NCBI RefSeq assembly: GCF_024357955.1
Contig: NZ_JANEYT010000003.1
Coordinates: forward strand, 106,042 to 170,041
Reading direction: 5' to 3'
From: Photobacterium pectinilyticum
GTDB lineage: Bacteria > Pseudomonadota > Gammaproteobacteria > Enterobacterales > Vibrionaceae
DNA length: 64,000 bases
Below, in pieces: positions 15,860-24,014 of the stretch. Both the position numbers and the translations under genes were made by a program. The notes below the pieces were generated by a model. The model was not told the DNA's origin, made no database searches, and saw nothing but the letters and a program-made list of their open reading frames with translations. Numbering within the stretch: position 1 is the first letter of the stretch; each line of letters begins with the position of its first letter.

Positions 15860-16075
15860 ATGGATATCCAACTTAAGCTGTTTTATATACCATTTTTTAT
15901 CACCCTATTTTCGGTAATGTCTCTGACGGCACTATCAGGTTGCACTCCGACGGTACAAGTTACCGCTTCAGAAAAGCCGATAGAAGTTAATTTGAATGTC
16001 AAAATAGAGCACGAGATTCGAATTAAAGTTGATAAGGAAATCGATGAGTTGTTTAATGATGACGATGTTTTTTAA
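15860..16075 (+). CDS. ynbE: YnbE family lipoprotein
   Basis: 71 residues. The signal ends in the lipobox LSGC (Cys at residue 28), followed by TPTVQV and the family hallmark VNLNVKIEHEIRIKVDKEIDELF. YnbE is a small outer-membrane lipoprotein whose beta strand extends YdbH to complete the lipid bridge. The first residues before the hydrophobic stretch are long for a signal; a later start (MSLTALSGC, 15917) would be too short to export, so 15860 is kept. It lies between ydbH and ydbL in the conserved order. Confidence 0.9.
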   Translation: MDIQLKLFYIPFFITLFSVMSLTALSGCTPTVQVTASEKPIEVNLNVKIEHEIRIKVDKEIDELFNDDDVF

Positions 16076-16093
16076 GGCAGCAGGGAGTATGCC

Positions 16094-16417
16094 ATGACAC
16101 GAGTACTGCTCTTCCTTCTATCGTTCTTTATCGCGTTTAGTGCATTTGCTCTCAACCTTCAGCAGGCTAAGGATCAAGGTCTGGTTGGTGAGGCAAACAC
16201 TGGGCTGATTGCTCCTATTACCGCCCGCCCGTCCCAAGAAGTCAGAAGTTTAGTTGCCGAGGTTAATAAGCGGCGAACAAATACCTTCAAAAGAATTTCG
16301 GTCTCCCACGGCTTAACGGTTAAAGAAGTTGGTCATATTGCTCACAAAAAAGCGATAGAAAAAACCTCTTCAGGCAACTACTACCAAGACTCTTCAGGTC
16401 AGTGGATCAAAAAATAG
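16094..16417 (+). CDS. ydbL: YdbL family (DUF1318) periplasmic protein
   Basis: 107 residues with a cleavable signal peptide (residues 1-19, ending AFA). The mature part has the YdbL/DUF1318 features: LQQAKDQGLVGEANTGLI, then VRSLVAEVNKRR and the C-terminal YYQDSSGQWIKK. In E. coli, YdbL acts with YdbH and YnbE, probably as a chaperone-like modulator of their assembly. It is the third gene of the operon, 18 nt after ynbE. Confidence 0.92.
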   Translation: MTRVLLFLLSFFIAFSAFALNLQQAKDQGLVGEANTGLIAPITARPSQEVRSLVAEVNKRRTNTFKRISVSHGLTVKEVGHIAHKKAIEKTSSGNYYQDSSGQWIKK

Positions 16418-16507
16418 CAGCCCAGAGTCGATATATTTCCTGCCCTTTATTCTGTCTACTCGATACCACTAAGCTATTGGTTAAGCATTTCTTAACCCCG
16501 GCATAAA

Positions 16508-16521
16508 AAGATTATAATCTT
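16508..16521. promoter_or_regulatory. 14-bp perfect palindrome upstream of yeiH-like gene
   Basis: AAGATTATAATCTT lies 56 nt before the start of the exporter gene at 16577. It is a possible operator, but a purely AT-rich chance palindrome cannot be excluded. Confidence 0.35.
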
Positions 16522-16576
16522 CCTTATACCACTTTAGACATATACTCCTGCCACGTTTTGTTCATATGTAATAACA

Positions 16577-17527
16577 ATGTCTACAGTTCAACCAAATTTC
16601 AGCAAACTGACGCCAAAATACGGTATTTTCATCACAGCAGCGCTGCTATGCCTACTACCGGTTGTTAGCTCGCCTATCGCCTTGGTTCTTGGCTTCACCC
16701 TCGCTACTTTCGGAGTTGTCCCTACCCAGTTCAATTTAGCTGCCTTAACCAAGAAGCTGCTTTCGTACTCCATTATTGGTTTAGGTTTTGGTATTCAGCT
16801 AGATCAAGCTATCGAAGCCAGTAAACAAGGTTTTGGGCTTATCGTGGCATCTATCTTCTTTACGCTGGTACTGGGTTACGTATTCACTAAATTGCTACGC
16901 ATTGAACAGAAGACTGGCCATCTGATTGCATCGGGTACTGCGATTTGTGGAGGAAGCGCGATTGCGGCTGTTGCACCGGCCATTAACGCGAAAGATGATC
17001 AAACGTCATTGGCACTGGCAACCGTATTTGTCCTCAATGCTATTGCATTGTTTATCTTTCCGGTGATCGGTCATTTCTTTGAGATGAGTCAACATGCGTT
17101 TGGTACTTGGGCCGCAATTGCAATTCATGATACTTCATCGGTTGTGGGTGCAGCTGGTGCATATGGCGATGAAGCATTAAAAACAGCCACAACATTGAAG
17201 CTTGCCCGCGCACTGTGGATTATTCCAATCGCGTTTCTCAGTGCCTTGATGTTTAAGGGCAACAGTAAAAAGGTTGGGGTACCATTTTTTATTCTATTTT
17301 ACTGTATAGCGATTGTTGTGGCTTATTTGCTACCTAACTTCCAGCCTTTTTATAGTGCAGTATTTTCATTATCTAAACGTCTCTTAGTGGTATGCCTATT
17401 TTTGATTGGTTCTGGCATCACGATCCAAAAACTGCGCGCTGCGGGTATCCAACCACTATTGTTGGGTGTGTTGCTTTGGGTATGTATCGGCAGCAGTTCC
17501 TTTGCATACATCCAATTTTTTAGCTAA
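16577..17527 (+). CDS. yeiH: YeiH/PSE family putative sulfate (sulfonate) exporter
   Basis: A 316-residue membrane protein with about nine to ten segments. Conserved family stretches are [32 protein letters not shown] and [20 protein letters not shown]. The family (UPF0324) is annotated as putative sulfate or sulfonate exporter, mostly by genome context; the substrate is not proven for E. coli YeiH. The gene is monocistronic and has no adjacent LysR regulator, unlike yeiE-yeiH of enterics. The next gene converges on it. Confidence 0.88.
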   Translation: MSTVQPNFSKLTPKYGIFITAALLCLLPVVSSPIALVLGFTLATFGVVPTQFNLAALTKKLLSYSIIGLGFGIQLDQAIEASKQGFGLIVASIFFTLVLGYVFTKLLRIEQKTGHLIASGTAICGGSAIAAVAPAINAKDDQTSLALATVFVLNAIALFIFPVIGHFFEMSQHAFGTWAAIAIHDTSSVVGAAGAYGDEALKTATTLKLARALWIIPIAFLSALMFKGNSKKVGVPFFILFYCIAIVVAYLLPNFQPFYSAVFSLSKRLLVVCLFLIGSGITIQKLRAAGIQPLLLGVLLWVCIGSSSFAYIQFFS

Positions 17528-17568
17528 ACCATTACCGACGAATACTGACAAGAAAGGCCTACTCCTAA

Positions 17569-17612
17569 GAAGCCGGTTAATACCATTGTGGTTTACCGGT
17601 TTTATTAGCTTT
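17569..17612 (+). terminator. Imperfect hairpin, probable terminator
   Basis: The stem CCGGT...ACCGG is extended inward by ACCA/TGGT and followed by TTTTA. It sits between the convergent genes yeiH and the small membrane protein. Confidence 0.5.
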
Positions 17613-17614
17613 CG

Positions 17615-17866
17615 TTACGGTGTAATGTCTATTCGGTTAGACTTATTGTTAATATGCTTCAATTCCTCATGAAATTCAGCACTTTTCTTTACGCCCTTCA
17701 TGTCTCTCTCTTTTAGGTTATTTCGTCGACTATTTTGATTTATCCGCCTAACTCCAAGGCACAAAATGATGATGAATGCGGCGAAGTCTAATACAGCACT
17801 CATCAGCCCCGAGGTAAACGATGAGGCGATCAGAATGCAACTCACAATCCCTATCCAAACAAACAT
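17615..17866 (-). CDS. Small hypothetical membrane protein
   Basis: 83 residues. The first half is two closely spaced hydrophobic segments (residues 2-14 and 20-39). The second half is very basic and hydrophilic (RRINQNSRRNNLKERDMKGVKKS...), probably cytoplasmic. I do not recognise a family. It is short and single, and coding status rests on the coherent hydrophobic/basic layout, so confidence is moderate. Confidence 0.45.
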   Translation of the reverse strand: MFVWIGIVSCILIASSFTSGLMSAVLDFAAFIIILCLGVRRINQNSRRNNLKERDMKGVKKSAEFHEELKHINNKSNRIDITP

Positions 17867-17996
17867 TCATAACCTCTATCTTTAACAACCTAAGTAGATA
17901 CAGGTAATTATTAACTAATTGTCTAAATTCAGAAATTCGCTTTCACTCTATGACATTCGGTTTTGTTATATATCTAGCCGAACGGGTACGTTCCCT

Positions 17997-19298
17997 TCAA
18001 CACTTTGCCACCTGCAACTCATCCAGCCGTGTTGTCCAGCGATTGGAACGAAATGCTTGACGCATATGCCAGTTGGTTGAACCAATCACTGAAGCCGGCT
18101 TAACGCCATTTTTAAATCTGGCGTTCATTTGATCGGTAATGGCCATTAAGTCTCGCCGTTTCACCTCTTCCAATACACTACTGTCGAACATATCAAATTG
18201 AAACTGATCATTATTGGCATCGGTCACCCCCTCTAAGATCACCCCTATCTTCTGATAGGCATAACCCGGGCGATAAGCGGACTTCAACAGCGCTATGGCC
18301 GTATCAAGGAATCGATAGCTATCTTGGCTAGGGCACATAAGCTCTTTCGCACAACTGATATTATGCTGTGGTAAGTCTTTATAGCGGTTTGTCCGAAGAA
18401 ACACACTGACAACACTGGCTTGACTGTGCTGACGGCGAAGTTTTTCTCCGGCACGCTGACAATGAAAAGCAAGCGCAGCGTTCAAATCACCTAAATCCGT
18501 CAAATCGGTGCCGAAGCTACGGCTGGATAATATCTGCTTGCGCTTTTCATCTATATCCCCAGGCTCTATGCACGCGACCCCTTGAAGCTCAAGTACGGTT
18601 CTGGCTAGCCCAACATTCCACAATCGGCGCATATCCGCTGGGTTTTGCTCTGATAGTGCAAGGGCGTTAGCAATACCGCTGGTGTGTAAACGTGTCGCCG
18701 TTTTTGCCCCGACTCCCCATATATCTTGCACCGAGCAACGCTCTAACAGCCAACGACGCCGTTCTTCATTGTCAATTTGAATAACACCTTCGACCCGCTG
18801 TTCGAATTGCTTTGCAGCATGGTTACCCAGCTTGGCCAACGTCGGGCTAGCCCCTATCCCGACCCTGACAGGTAACCCCAAGTGGGTGTAGACGGTATCT
18901 CGAATGTCTTTTCCCATTTGTGTCAGACCATCCAATTTAAAACCATCTAATCGTATAAAGGCTTCGTCAATGGAATACTGCTCTACATGGGGGGAAAAGC
19001 GATGCAATTCTTCGATAAAGCGACGGCTCATATCAGCGTAGAGGGTATAGTTGGAGCTCCGGACCTCAACCCCCATCTTTCGTGCCTCCCGTTCAATTTT
19101 GAACCAAGGCGCACCTCGCTTGATACCTAACGCTTTGGCCTGTGGTGAAAGAGCGACACAGCAACCATCGTTATTCGAAAGGACAACAAGAGGTTTATTA
19201 ACTAATTTAGGGTCAAAGATTTGCTCACAGGCACAATAAAAGCTTTTAACATCAACAAGCGCCCAAACCTGACCACGATACCCATCTAATGCCGCCAT
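17997..19298 (-). CDS. umuC: DNA polymerase V catalytic subunit UmuC
   Basis: A 433-residue Y-family translesion polymerase. The N-terminal palm has ALVDVKSFYCACEQ with the first catalytic Asp. YSIDEAFIRLD supplies the Asp-Glu pair, followed by the LPVRVGIGASPTLAKLGNHAAK finger/palm part, then helix-hairpin-helix DNA contacts (WGVGAKTATRL) and the little-finger domain. With UmuD'2 and RecA it copies past DNA lesions with low fidelity. It starts 3 nt after the umuD stop and shares the LexA-controlled promoter. Length is close to E. coli UmuC (422). Confidence 0.96.
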   Translation of the reverse strand: MAALDGYRGQVWALVDVKSFYCACEQIFDPKLVNKPLVVLSNNDGCCVALSPQAKALGIKRGAPWFKIEREARKMGVEVRSSNYTLYADMSRRFIEELHRFSPHVEQYSIDEAFIRLDGFKLDGLTQMGKDIRDTVYTHLGLPVRVGIGASPTLAKLGNHAAKQFEQRVEGVIQIDNEERRRWLLERCSVQDIWGVGAKTATRLHTSGIANALALSEQNPADMRRLWNVGLARTVLELQGVACIEPGDIDEKRKQILSSRSFGTDLTDLGDLNAALAFHCQRAGEKLRRQHSQASVVSVFLRTNRYKDLPQHNISCAKELMCPSQDSYRFLDTAIALLKSAYRPGYAYQKIGVILEGVTDANNDQFQFDMFDSSVLEEVKRRDLMAITDQMNARFKNGVKPASVIGSTNWHMRQAFRSNRWTTRLDELQVAKC

Positions 19299-19301
19299 GG
19301 C

Positions 19302-19685
19302 TTACTCCAGTAGGTTGTGAACATTGCGTGTCACCACCCCAAAGATTTCTGAATCTTCAGGCATCGGGAATGGCTGAAAGCTGGGATTTTCTGCCACTAG
19401 CCACCATGCTTGCTCATGGCGCATCAACCGCTTACAAGTAAATTCATCATAAATACGGGCAATCACAATTCGCCCAGGAGATACGGGCTCAGCCCGGTCG
19501 ACGACCAATAGATCACCATCGTAAATCCCAGCGCCCATCATTGAGTCACCCGATGCCTTTAGAAAAAAAGTCGCATTGGGGTTTCGAATCAAATAACTTT
19601 CTAAATCAAGTTCTTCTTGATGACCATCAGCAGGTGACGGAAAACCGCATTTAACACCTTCAATAAAGTAAGGAAATAGCTCCAT
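19302..19685 (-). CDS. umuD: DNA polymerase V accessory subunit UmuD
   Basis: 127 residues when started at the ATG at 19685, 8 nt after GGGAG; an ATG at 19691 is too close to that site. UmuD is a LexA-like serine protease that cleaves itself when stimulated by RecA filaments. The Cys13-Gly14 bond in KCGFPSP is the expected cleavage site, Ser48 (SGDSM) the nucleophile and Lys85 (FTCKRL) the general base. Cleaved UmuD' activates UmuC. The operon is preceded by a consensus LexA box. Confidence 0.95.
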   Translation of the reverse strand: MELFPYFIEGVKCGFPSPADGHQEELDLESYLIRNPNATFFLKASGDSMMGAGIYDGDLLVVDRAEPVSPGRIVIARIYDEFTCKRLMRHEQAWWLVAENPSFQPFPMPEDSEIFGVVTRNVHNLLE

Positions 19686-20023
19686 CTCCATCGCTCCCAA
19701 AGATACTGTGCATATATACAGTATAATGAAATATAGTTAGAATAGTCACACCTTAGTTTCAACTTTAGAGGTAACTGAAAATAGAATCATCAAACGAGCT
19801 GTTTTCTATACAACGTCAAACGCATAGCAAGAATGCGCGGGCCCCTATTGGTTGGACGGTGGTTTTTTAATCAACTATTGCTGCGTTCTTCGGCAAACAC
19901 ACTCTACACATCGAGTAATGTCAAACAAACACTCATCAATGTTGATAAAATTGTCGTTAATAAAAATTAAAAGATATATCCAAGATGCTGGATATAAAGG
20001 TTATTCACCAAGGAGTTTTTTCG
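19686..20023. other. Intergenic region with SOS promoter
   Basis: 338 bp between the divergent umuD and SPOR lipoprotein genes. It contains the LexA box at 19706-19721 and the ribosome site AAGGAG before 20024. Nothing else is recognisable. Confidence 0.6.
19706..19721. promoter_or_regulatory. LexA (SOS) box of umuDC
   Basis: CTGTGCATATATACAG is an exact CTGT-N8-ACAG match, extended on both sides by TA (TACTGT...ACAGTA). It lies 20 nt upstream of the umuD start, so LexA should repress umuDC until DNA damage. Confidence 0.95.
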
Positions 20024-20434
20024 ATGCAAAAGATTTTTGCAATGCTAGTCGTACTTCTGCTGGCCGGCTGTTCTACCACTGAAAATACACACACTGATAG
20101 CCAATGTATTGGCCAGATGACCACTGAAGAAGCCTATGGCCACCTCAACCCTGAGCGCTTCACAATCCAGGTGCTTGCTCTGACTGAAGAGCGTCAAGCT
20201 GATGTTAGAAACTACATTAACCATATCCAAGGCCAGCAACCTATTTGGGTTAACTGGAAGAAAAGTCAAAGTGGTCGCTGGTATGCGGTGATTTATGGGG
20301 ATTTCGAAACAAAAGAAGAAGCCAAGTCCTTAATAGACCGCCTTCCAGAAGAAGTCCGCCAACAAGGTCCGTTCATCCGAAGCTTTGCCGAAGTACAAAA
20401 CGACAAACAAACTGACGTATTCCGTTTACGTTGA
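20024..20434 (+). CDS. SPOR-domain lipoprotein (paralogue)
   Basis: 136 residues from ATG 20024, preceded by AAGGAG; this start gives a clean lipoprotein signal with lipobox LAGC (Cys17). An in-frame upstream ATG at 19985 would spoil the signal. Residues about 45-125 form a SPOR-like domain (FTIQVLALTEERQADVRNYIN...RWYAVIYGDFETKEEAKSLIDRLPEEV). It ends with GPFIRSFAEVQ, almost the same as GPFIRDLAEVK in the lipoprotein at 4652-5176. It is probably a peptidoglycan-binding envelope protein. The function is unknown. Confidence 0.85.
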   Translation: MQKIFAMLVVLLLAGCSTTENTHTDSQCIGQMTTEEAYGHLNPERFTIQVLALTEERQADVRNYINHIQGQQPIWVNWKKSQSGRWYAVIYGDFETKEEAKSLIDRLPEEVRQQGPFIRSFAEVQNDKQTDVFRLR

Positions 20435-20442
20435 TTAGATCA

Positions 20443-20470
20443 AGCCGGAGCAATCACTCCGGCTTTTTTA
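20443..20470 (+). terminator. Intrinsic terminator
   Basis: The perfect stem AGCCGGAG/CTCCGGCT with a 6-nt loop and a T run lies 9 nt after the SPOR lipoprotein stop. Confidence 0.95.
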
Positions 20471-20498
20471 CGCTTATTCAACGTCGAGCAGACTAGCT

Positions 20499-21029
20499 TC
20501 AATCAAACAGCTGACCAACGGTTTTCATCGGGATAAACATCCTGACCCTACCATTGTGCTCACACAATACTTCAAAACCGTATTTGGTATAGAAAGATTC
20601 TGCGTCTGGGCTCAAACAATCCACCACTATGGCGTAAGCTCTCATATGCGCATTAACTTGCCATAAGTACTTTAACGCTCTAACGAGACTCACCTTCCCC
20701 AAACCGTGACCATGATATTCATGATGAACGGCTAACTGGGCTAACAGAAATACGGGGATAGGATATTTTGGGAGCTTTTTTGCCATTACTGCAGGTAATG
20801 TATCGCGACAAATTGAGCTTGGCGCAATGCTGTAGAAAGCACAAATCGGTAATTTTTGGTTTGGAAGCGGAAGTAAGGCAGGTAGTACCATTGTTCGGCT
20901 AATACCTGCCTGCATGTGCTTCGCCGCTTGGGTCTGTATAAATATGTTGAGCTCCGGCTCTCCACAATCAAACGAGGCACGATCATGTGATTTTTTATCA
21001 AGCTCGATAAATTCTTTGGACCAACTCAC
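20499..21029 (-). CDS. GNAT-family toxin (TacT/AtaT-like)
   Basis: A 176-residue GNAT acetyltransferase. The N-terminus FDCGEPELNIFIQTQAAKHMQAGISRTMVL is typical of GNAT toxins. The acetyl-CoA pyrophosphate loop is VHHEYHGHGLGKVSL, and a catalytic Tyr is in FYTKYGFEV. Members acetylate the amino group of aminoacyl-tRNAs and stop translation. It begins at GTG directly after the antitoxin's TAA, so translation is coupled. The DUF1778 partner and two upstream palindromes support a toxin-antitoxin operon. The exact tRNA target cannot be read from sequence. Confidence 0.92.
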   Translation of the reverse strand: MSWSKEFIELDKKSHDRASFDCGEPELNIFIQTQAAKHMQAGISRTMVLPALLPLPNQKLPICAFYSIAPSSICRDTLPAVMAKKLPKYPIPVFLLAQLAVHHEYHGHGLGKVSLVRALKYLWQVNAHMRAYAIVVDCLSPDAESFYTKYGFEVLCEHNGRVRMFIPMKTVGQLFD

Positions 21030-21299
21030 TTACTTAAAGCCCTTTTCATCAGCAAAATTAATTGCATCGAGCAATGCTTTATTCGGTGACTTCGCCTTAT
21101 CACATGCTTCGACAAATCGGTCAAATGCATCATTATCAAGGGTGATACTTTCATGATTTGCGATTACTTGGGTCGCATCCTCATCCATTAGACGAACCAC
21201 ATATTCAGTTAAACTTTTCAGCCCCAATAATGCTGAGGCTTTCTCGGCTTTAGCTTTAATTTCTTCATCTAAACGCAAGTCTAAGCGCGCTGTTGCCAT
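21030..21299 (-). CDS. DUF1778 ribbon-helix-helix antitoxin (TacA-like)
   Basis: 89 residues. The N-terminal ribbon-helix-helix is visible as TARLDLRLDEEIKAKAEKASALLGLKSLTEYVVRLM (residues 2-38), which dimerises and binds DNA. The C-terminal part (about 55-89: LDNDAFDRFVEACDKAKSPNKALLDAI) is the toxin-neutralising helix region. It is the first gene of the operon and lies 15 nt from a perfect palindrome that is probably its own operator. Confidence 0.93.
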   Translation of the reverse strand: MATARLDLRLDEEIKAKAEKASALLGLKSLTEYVVRLMDEDATQVIANHESITLDNDAFDRFVEACDKAKSPNKALLDAINFADEKGFK

Positions 21300-21314
21300 A
21301 TGAACCTCCTTCTA

Positions 21315-21331
21315 TACGGAAGTGTTCCGTA
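21315..21331. promoter_or_regulatory. Operator palindrome 1 of the GNAT toxin-antitoxin operon
   Basis: TACGGAAGTGTTCCGTA is an inverted repeat just upstream of the antitoxin start. It shares its TACGGAA half-sites with the longer palindrome at 21368. It is the expected binding site for the RHH antitoxin, alone or with the toxin. Confidence 0.75.
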
Positions 21332-21367
21332 CAAGAAAAGTATAACCTGTCATCGTCAGAACGGCAA

Positions 21368-21392
21368 TTCGTACGGAAGACTTCCGTACGAA
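21368..21392. promoter_or_regulatory. Operator palindrome 2 of the GNAT toxin-antitoxin operon
   Basis: A perfect 25-bp palindrome with 12-bp arms (TTCGTACGGAAG) around a single A. It contains the same half-sites as the first palindrome; the two centres are 57 bp apart. It probably overlaps the promoter and allows cooperative autorepression. Confidence 0.75.
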
Positions 21393-21422
21393 TTATCTAT
21401 GGGCACATTAGGGATATAACGC

Positions 21423-22799
21423 TTAGGATGACATCACCGTTGACTCTTGCTCGATATAATTGCCTTCATATTGTCCCTCCAGCTTTCGTAGCTCACGCAG
21501 CAAGATGAACAACAGCATTAGCCCTGTCGCAGCTAACCCAACGGCTATTCCGCCCCACACGCCTTCCAAACCGAACTTGTGCATTAATAGCCAGGCTGCC
21601 GGAAGGCCAATAAGCCAATATCCAATCACCGTGGTTACCGTTGGCGTTTTAACCACTTTCATTCCACGCAAGATGCTGATTGCTGCCAATTGCCAAGCAT
21701 CAACAACAAAGCAGGCAGCGACCATGATCATCACGCCAGGCAGAGCGGCAACCAATTCTCCAGCTAGAGTATCGCCTTCCACGTTAAAGACGACGGTAAG
21801 AAACTCGGGATTTGCAATCAATAAGATCCCAAGTAATGTACTGGTTATAGTCACGAGTATTAAACCTTGTTTAGCATAATACTTAACTATCTCAGGCTCT
21901 TGCTGGCCAACATGCTGACTCACCAATATAGAAGCCGCCTGCGACAGGCCAAATGCCACATTCCAAGACAGGTTCAAACACTGCATCGCAATTTGATGAA
22001 TAGCTAACGACACCGCACCCAAGGTACCCGCCAATAATACCGCTGTAGAAAAGAGCGCATGCTCCATCAGGGTCGCAATCATAATGGGTACCCCAATTGC
22101 CAGCAAAGGTACGAGGATCCCCAAACGATACTCATGCCAATGGGTTAACGGGTTATATTGACGGTACTTATTGCGGGTGAAGACCCAGTACCCATAACCA
22201 AGCATGACGATGAAGGCGGCTAACGCAGTGCCATAACCTAAACCTGCTAATCCCATCTGCCAATGAAATGCAATCAAATAACTGAGTGGAACATTTAAGA
22301 TGACAGTTACGATTGACATCACCATGACTGAACGAGTATCGCCAAATGCACTAACAAGGCTTCGTAACACCAACAAAATCAAAGTAGGTAACATCGCCCA
22401 CTTAAGTGCATCGAGGTAATCGACGGCTAGGACAATAGCCTCTGGATCTTGGTTTGCTTTAAGCAGCAAGCCATCCATCAAGAAGAATAGTGGTAACAGG
22501 GTCAGTGTCAGGATAACGGAAAGCAACAGTCCACTCTTGAGTGAAATGCTAACTTCGGCATCTCCTTTGTCTGTGTCTTTCAGTCTTTTGCCATAAGCGA
22601 TAGCAATCAAATTCGCCACACAACCTACGGTGCTACCTGCAACAGTAAAGATGATCGAATACACAGCAGCACCAAGGCCACCACCAGCAATAGCAAGAAT
22701 GCTCATCTGCGCCATCATCCAAACATCAGTAAACACCAACAATTGCGCAACCAGCTGAGAGATAATTAGCGGGATAGCTAAGCTGATCAGTTTTTTCAT
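21423..22799 (-). CDS. MATE family efflux transporter
   Basis: A 458-residue inner-membrane protein with about 12 segments in two similar halves, as in DinF/NorM-type multidrug and toxin extrusion pumps. The opening LAIPLIISQLVAQLLVFTDVWMMAQM is the typical first membrane segment. Repeats of the fold appear around residues 235-300 (LLAIGVPIMIATLMEHALFSTAVLLAGTLG). Such pumps exchange Na+ or H+ for cationic drugs. It is divergent from the LysR regulator at 23014, which is a candidate but unproven regulator. Confidence 0.92.
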   Translation of the reverse strand: MKKLISLAIPLIISQLVAQLLVFTDVWMMAQMSILAIAGGGLGAAVYSIIFTVAGSTVGCVANLIAIAYGKRLKDTDKGDAEVSISLKSGLLLSVILTLTLLPLFFLMDGLLLKANQDPEAIVLAVDYLDALKWAMLPTLILLVLRSLVSAFGDTRSVMVMSIVTVILNVPLSYLIAFHWQMGLAGLGYGTALAAFIVMLGYGYWVFTRNKYRQYNPLTHWHEYRLGILVPLLAIGVPIMIATLMEHALFSTAVLLAGTLGAVSLAIHQIAMQCLNLSWNVAFGLSQAASILVSQHVGQQEPEIVKYYAKQGLILVTITSTLLGILLIANPEFLTVVFNVEGDTLAGELVAALPGVMIMVAACFVVDAWQLAAISILRGMKVVKTPTVTTVIGYWLIGLPAAWLLMHKFGLEGVWGGIAVGLAATGLMLLFILLRELRKLEGQYEGNYIEQESTVMSS

Positions 22800-23013
22800 T
22801 TTTCACCACAAACACTAAGCATTGCAACACAGAGAGGAATATCAGTAGTGATGAAAAAGAGGCTTAACAATGTGTGATAGGCATCAAACTACTGAATTAG
22901 AGACTTTAAGATCTTCAGGTTTGTGTTTCAAACGACATTTATAGTACCTTTGCATTCATAAAACTCATGCGAACACAATTCAACCGTTTCCATTTACGTT
23001 AAAAGGATAGTCG

Positions 23014-23976
23014 ATGAAAAAAAGACATAGCCTACTGCCGCCATCTTTAAACGGGTTACGGGTTTTCGAAGCGGCAGCTCGTCACTTAAGCTTTACTTTG
23101 GCAGCTGACGAACTCAATGTGACACAAAGTGCTGTCAGCCGCCAAATCAGGCAGTTAGAAGAACAACTTGGGTTTAGTTTGTTTATTCGTCATCACCGTT
23201 CGCTCGAACTCTCACAACAAGGAAAGGAAGTCGCGTTATTACTCACTCGACAATACAGCGAATTGAACCAAACCATCCGACAGTTGAAAGCCAAAGAAAC
23301 CGGCACCTTGAGAGTACAGGTTGCAATGAGCTTTGCGGTCCGTTGGCTTATCCCACGTTTGCATTCCTTTAAATCACTCAACCCTGATGTCAATATTATC
23401 TTGTCTTCAAGTATGGGACACAGCAATGAATTGCTGCAATTAGAGGAGGATGACTGTGATATTGCGATATATAACGTCCCTGAGGTGACCAAAAGTAGCA
23501 ATATGCTCACTTTCTTCAGAAAAGAATACCTCGCCCCCGTATATTCAGAGTTATTAACAAAAACAGAGCGGCCAATCTCTGTCGATGAGCTCATCACCAA
23601 CTACCCGCGATTACACCCAACACCTGACCAATGTGACTGGCGCGAGTGGCTCGCCCGCAACAACCGGTCAGAGCAAGTCAATAAAGATGGATTAACGTTC
23701 AACACATTAGATATGGCGTTAACATCGTGCTTTGCAGGCCAAGGTGTAACCATTACCGATCTAATGCTAGTCGTACACGAGATTCAGCAAGGCTATTTAA
23801 AACTACCGAACTTAGCAACCATTGTTACCAATAGTACTTGGCAATATTATTATCAAACCGTTAGCAAAGGTGACACTGTCACTCGATTTATCGATTGGAT
23901 GGTTCAAGAAGAAAGAAAAGACATGGCCGCGCTAACCCACATGGCAGATCTGCACGGCTGGAAAATCATTGATTAA
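23014..23976 (+). CDS. LysR-family regulator, GcvA-like
   Basis: 320 residues. The opening PPSLNGLRVFEAAARHLSFTLAADELNVTQSAVSRQIRQLEEQLG is the strongly conserved N-terminal helix-turn-helix of the GcvA/AmpR-type LysR group. The effector domain follows (about 95-305). It has a good ribosome site (AAAGGA). It is divergent from the MATE pump across 214 bp, so it may control that pump. The GcvA-like sequence alone does not show that it regulates glycine cleavage. Confidence 0.9.
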   Translation: MKKRHSLLPPSLNGLRVFEAAARHLSFTLAADELNVTQSAVSRQIRQLEEQLGFSLFIRHHRSLELSQQGKEVALLLTRQYSELNQTIRQLKAKETGTLRVQVAMSFAVRWLIPRLHSFKSLNPDVNIILSSSMGHSNELLQLEEDDCDIAIYNVPEVTKSSNMLTFFRKEYLAPVYSELLTKTERPISVDELITNYPRLHPTPDQCDWREWLARNNRSEQVNKDGLTFNTLDMALTSCFAGQGVTITDLMLVVHEIQQGYLKLPNLATIVTNSTWQYYYQTVSKGDTVTRFIDWMVQEERKDMAALTHMADLHGWKIID

Positions 23977-24014
23977 CAGCTATCGATACAAGCGTTTAGC
24001 TTGCAAGCCATCGT

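Noticed and set aside
23977..24014. Terminator between lysR-type gene and etfA
   Set aside because: Only short, imperfect inverted repeats and no T run; nothing that supports an intrinsic terminator.
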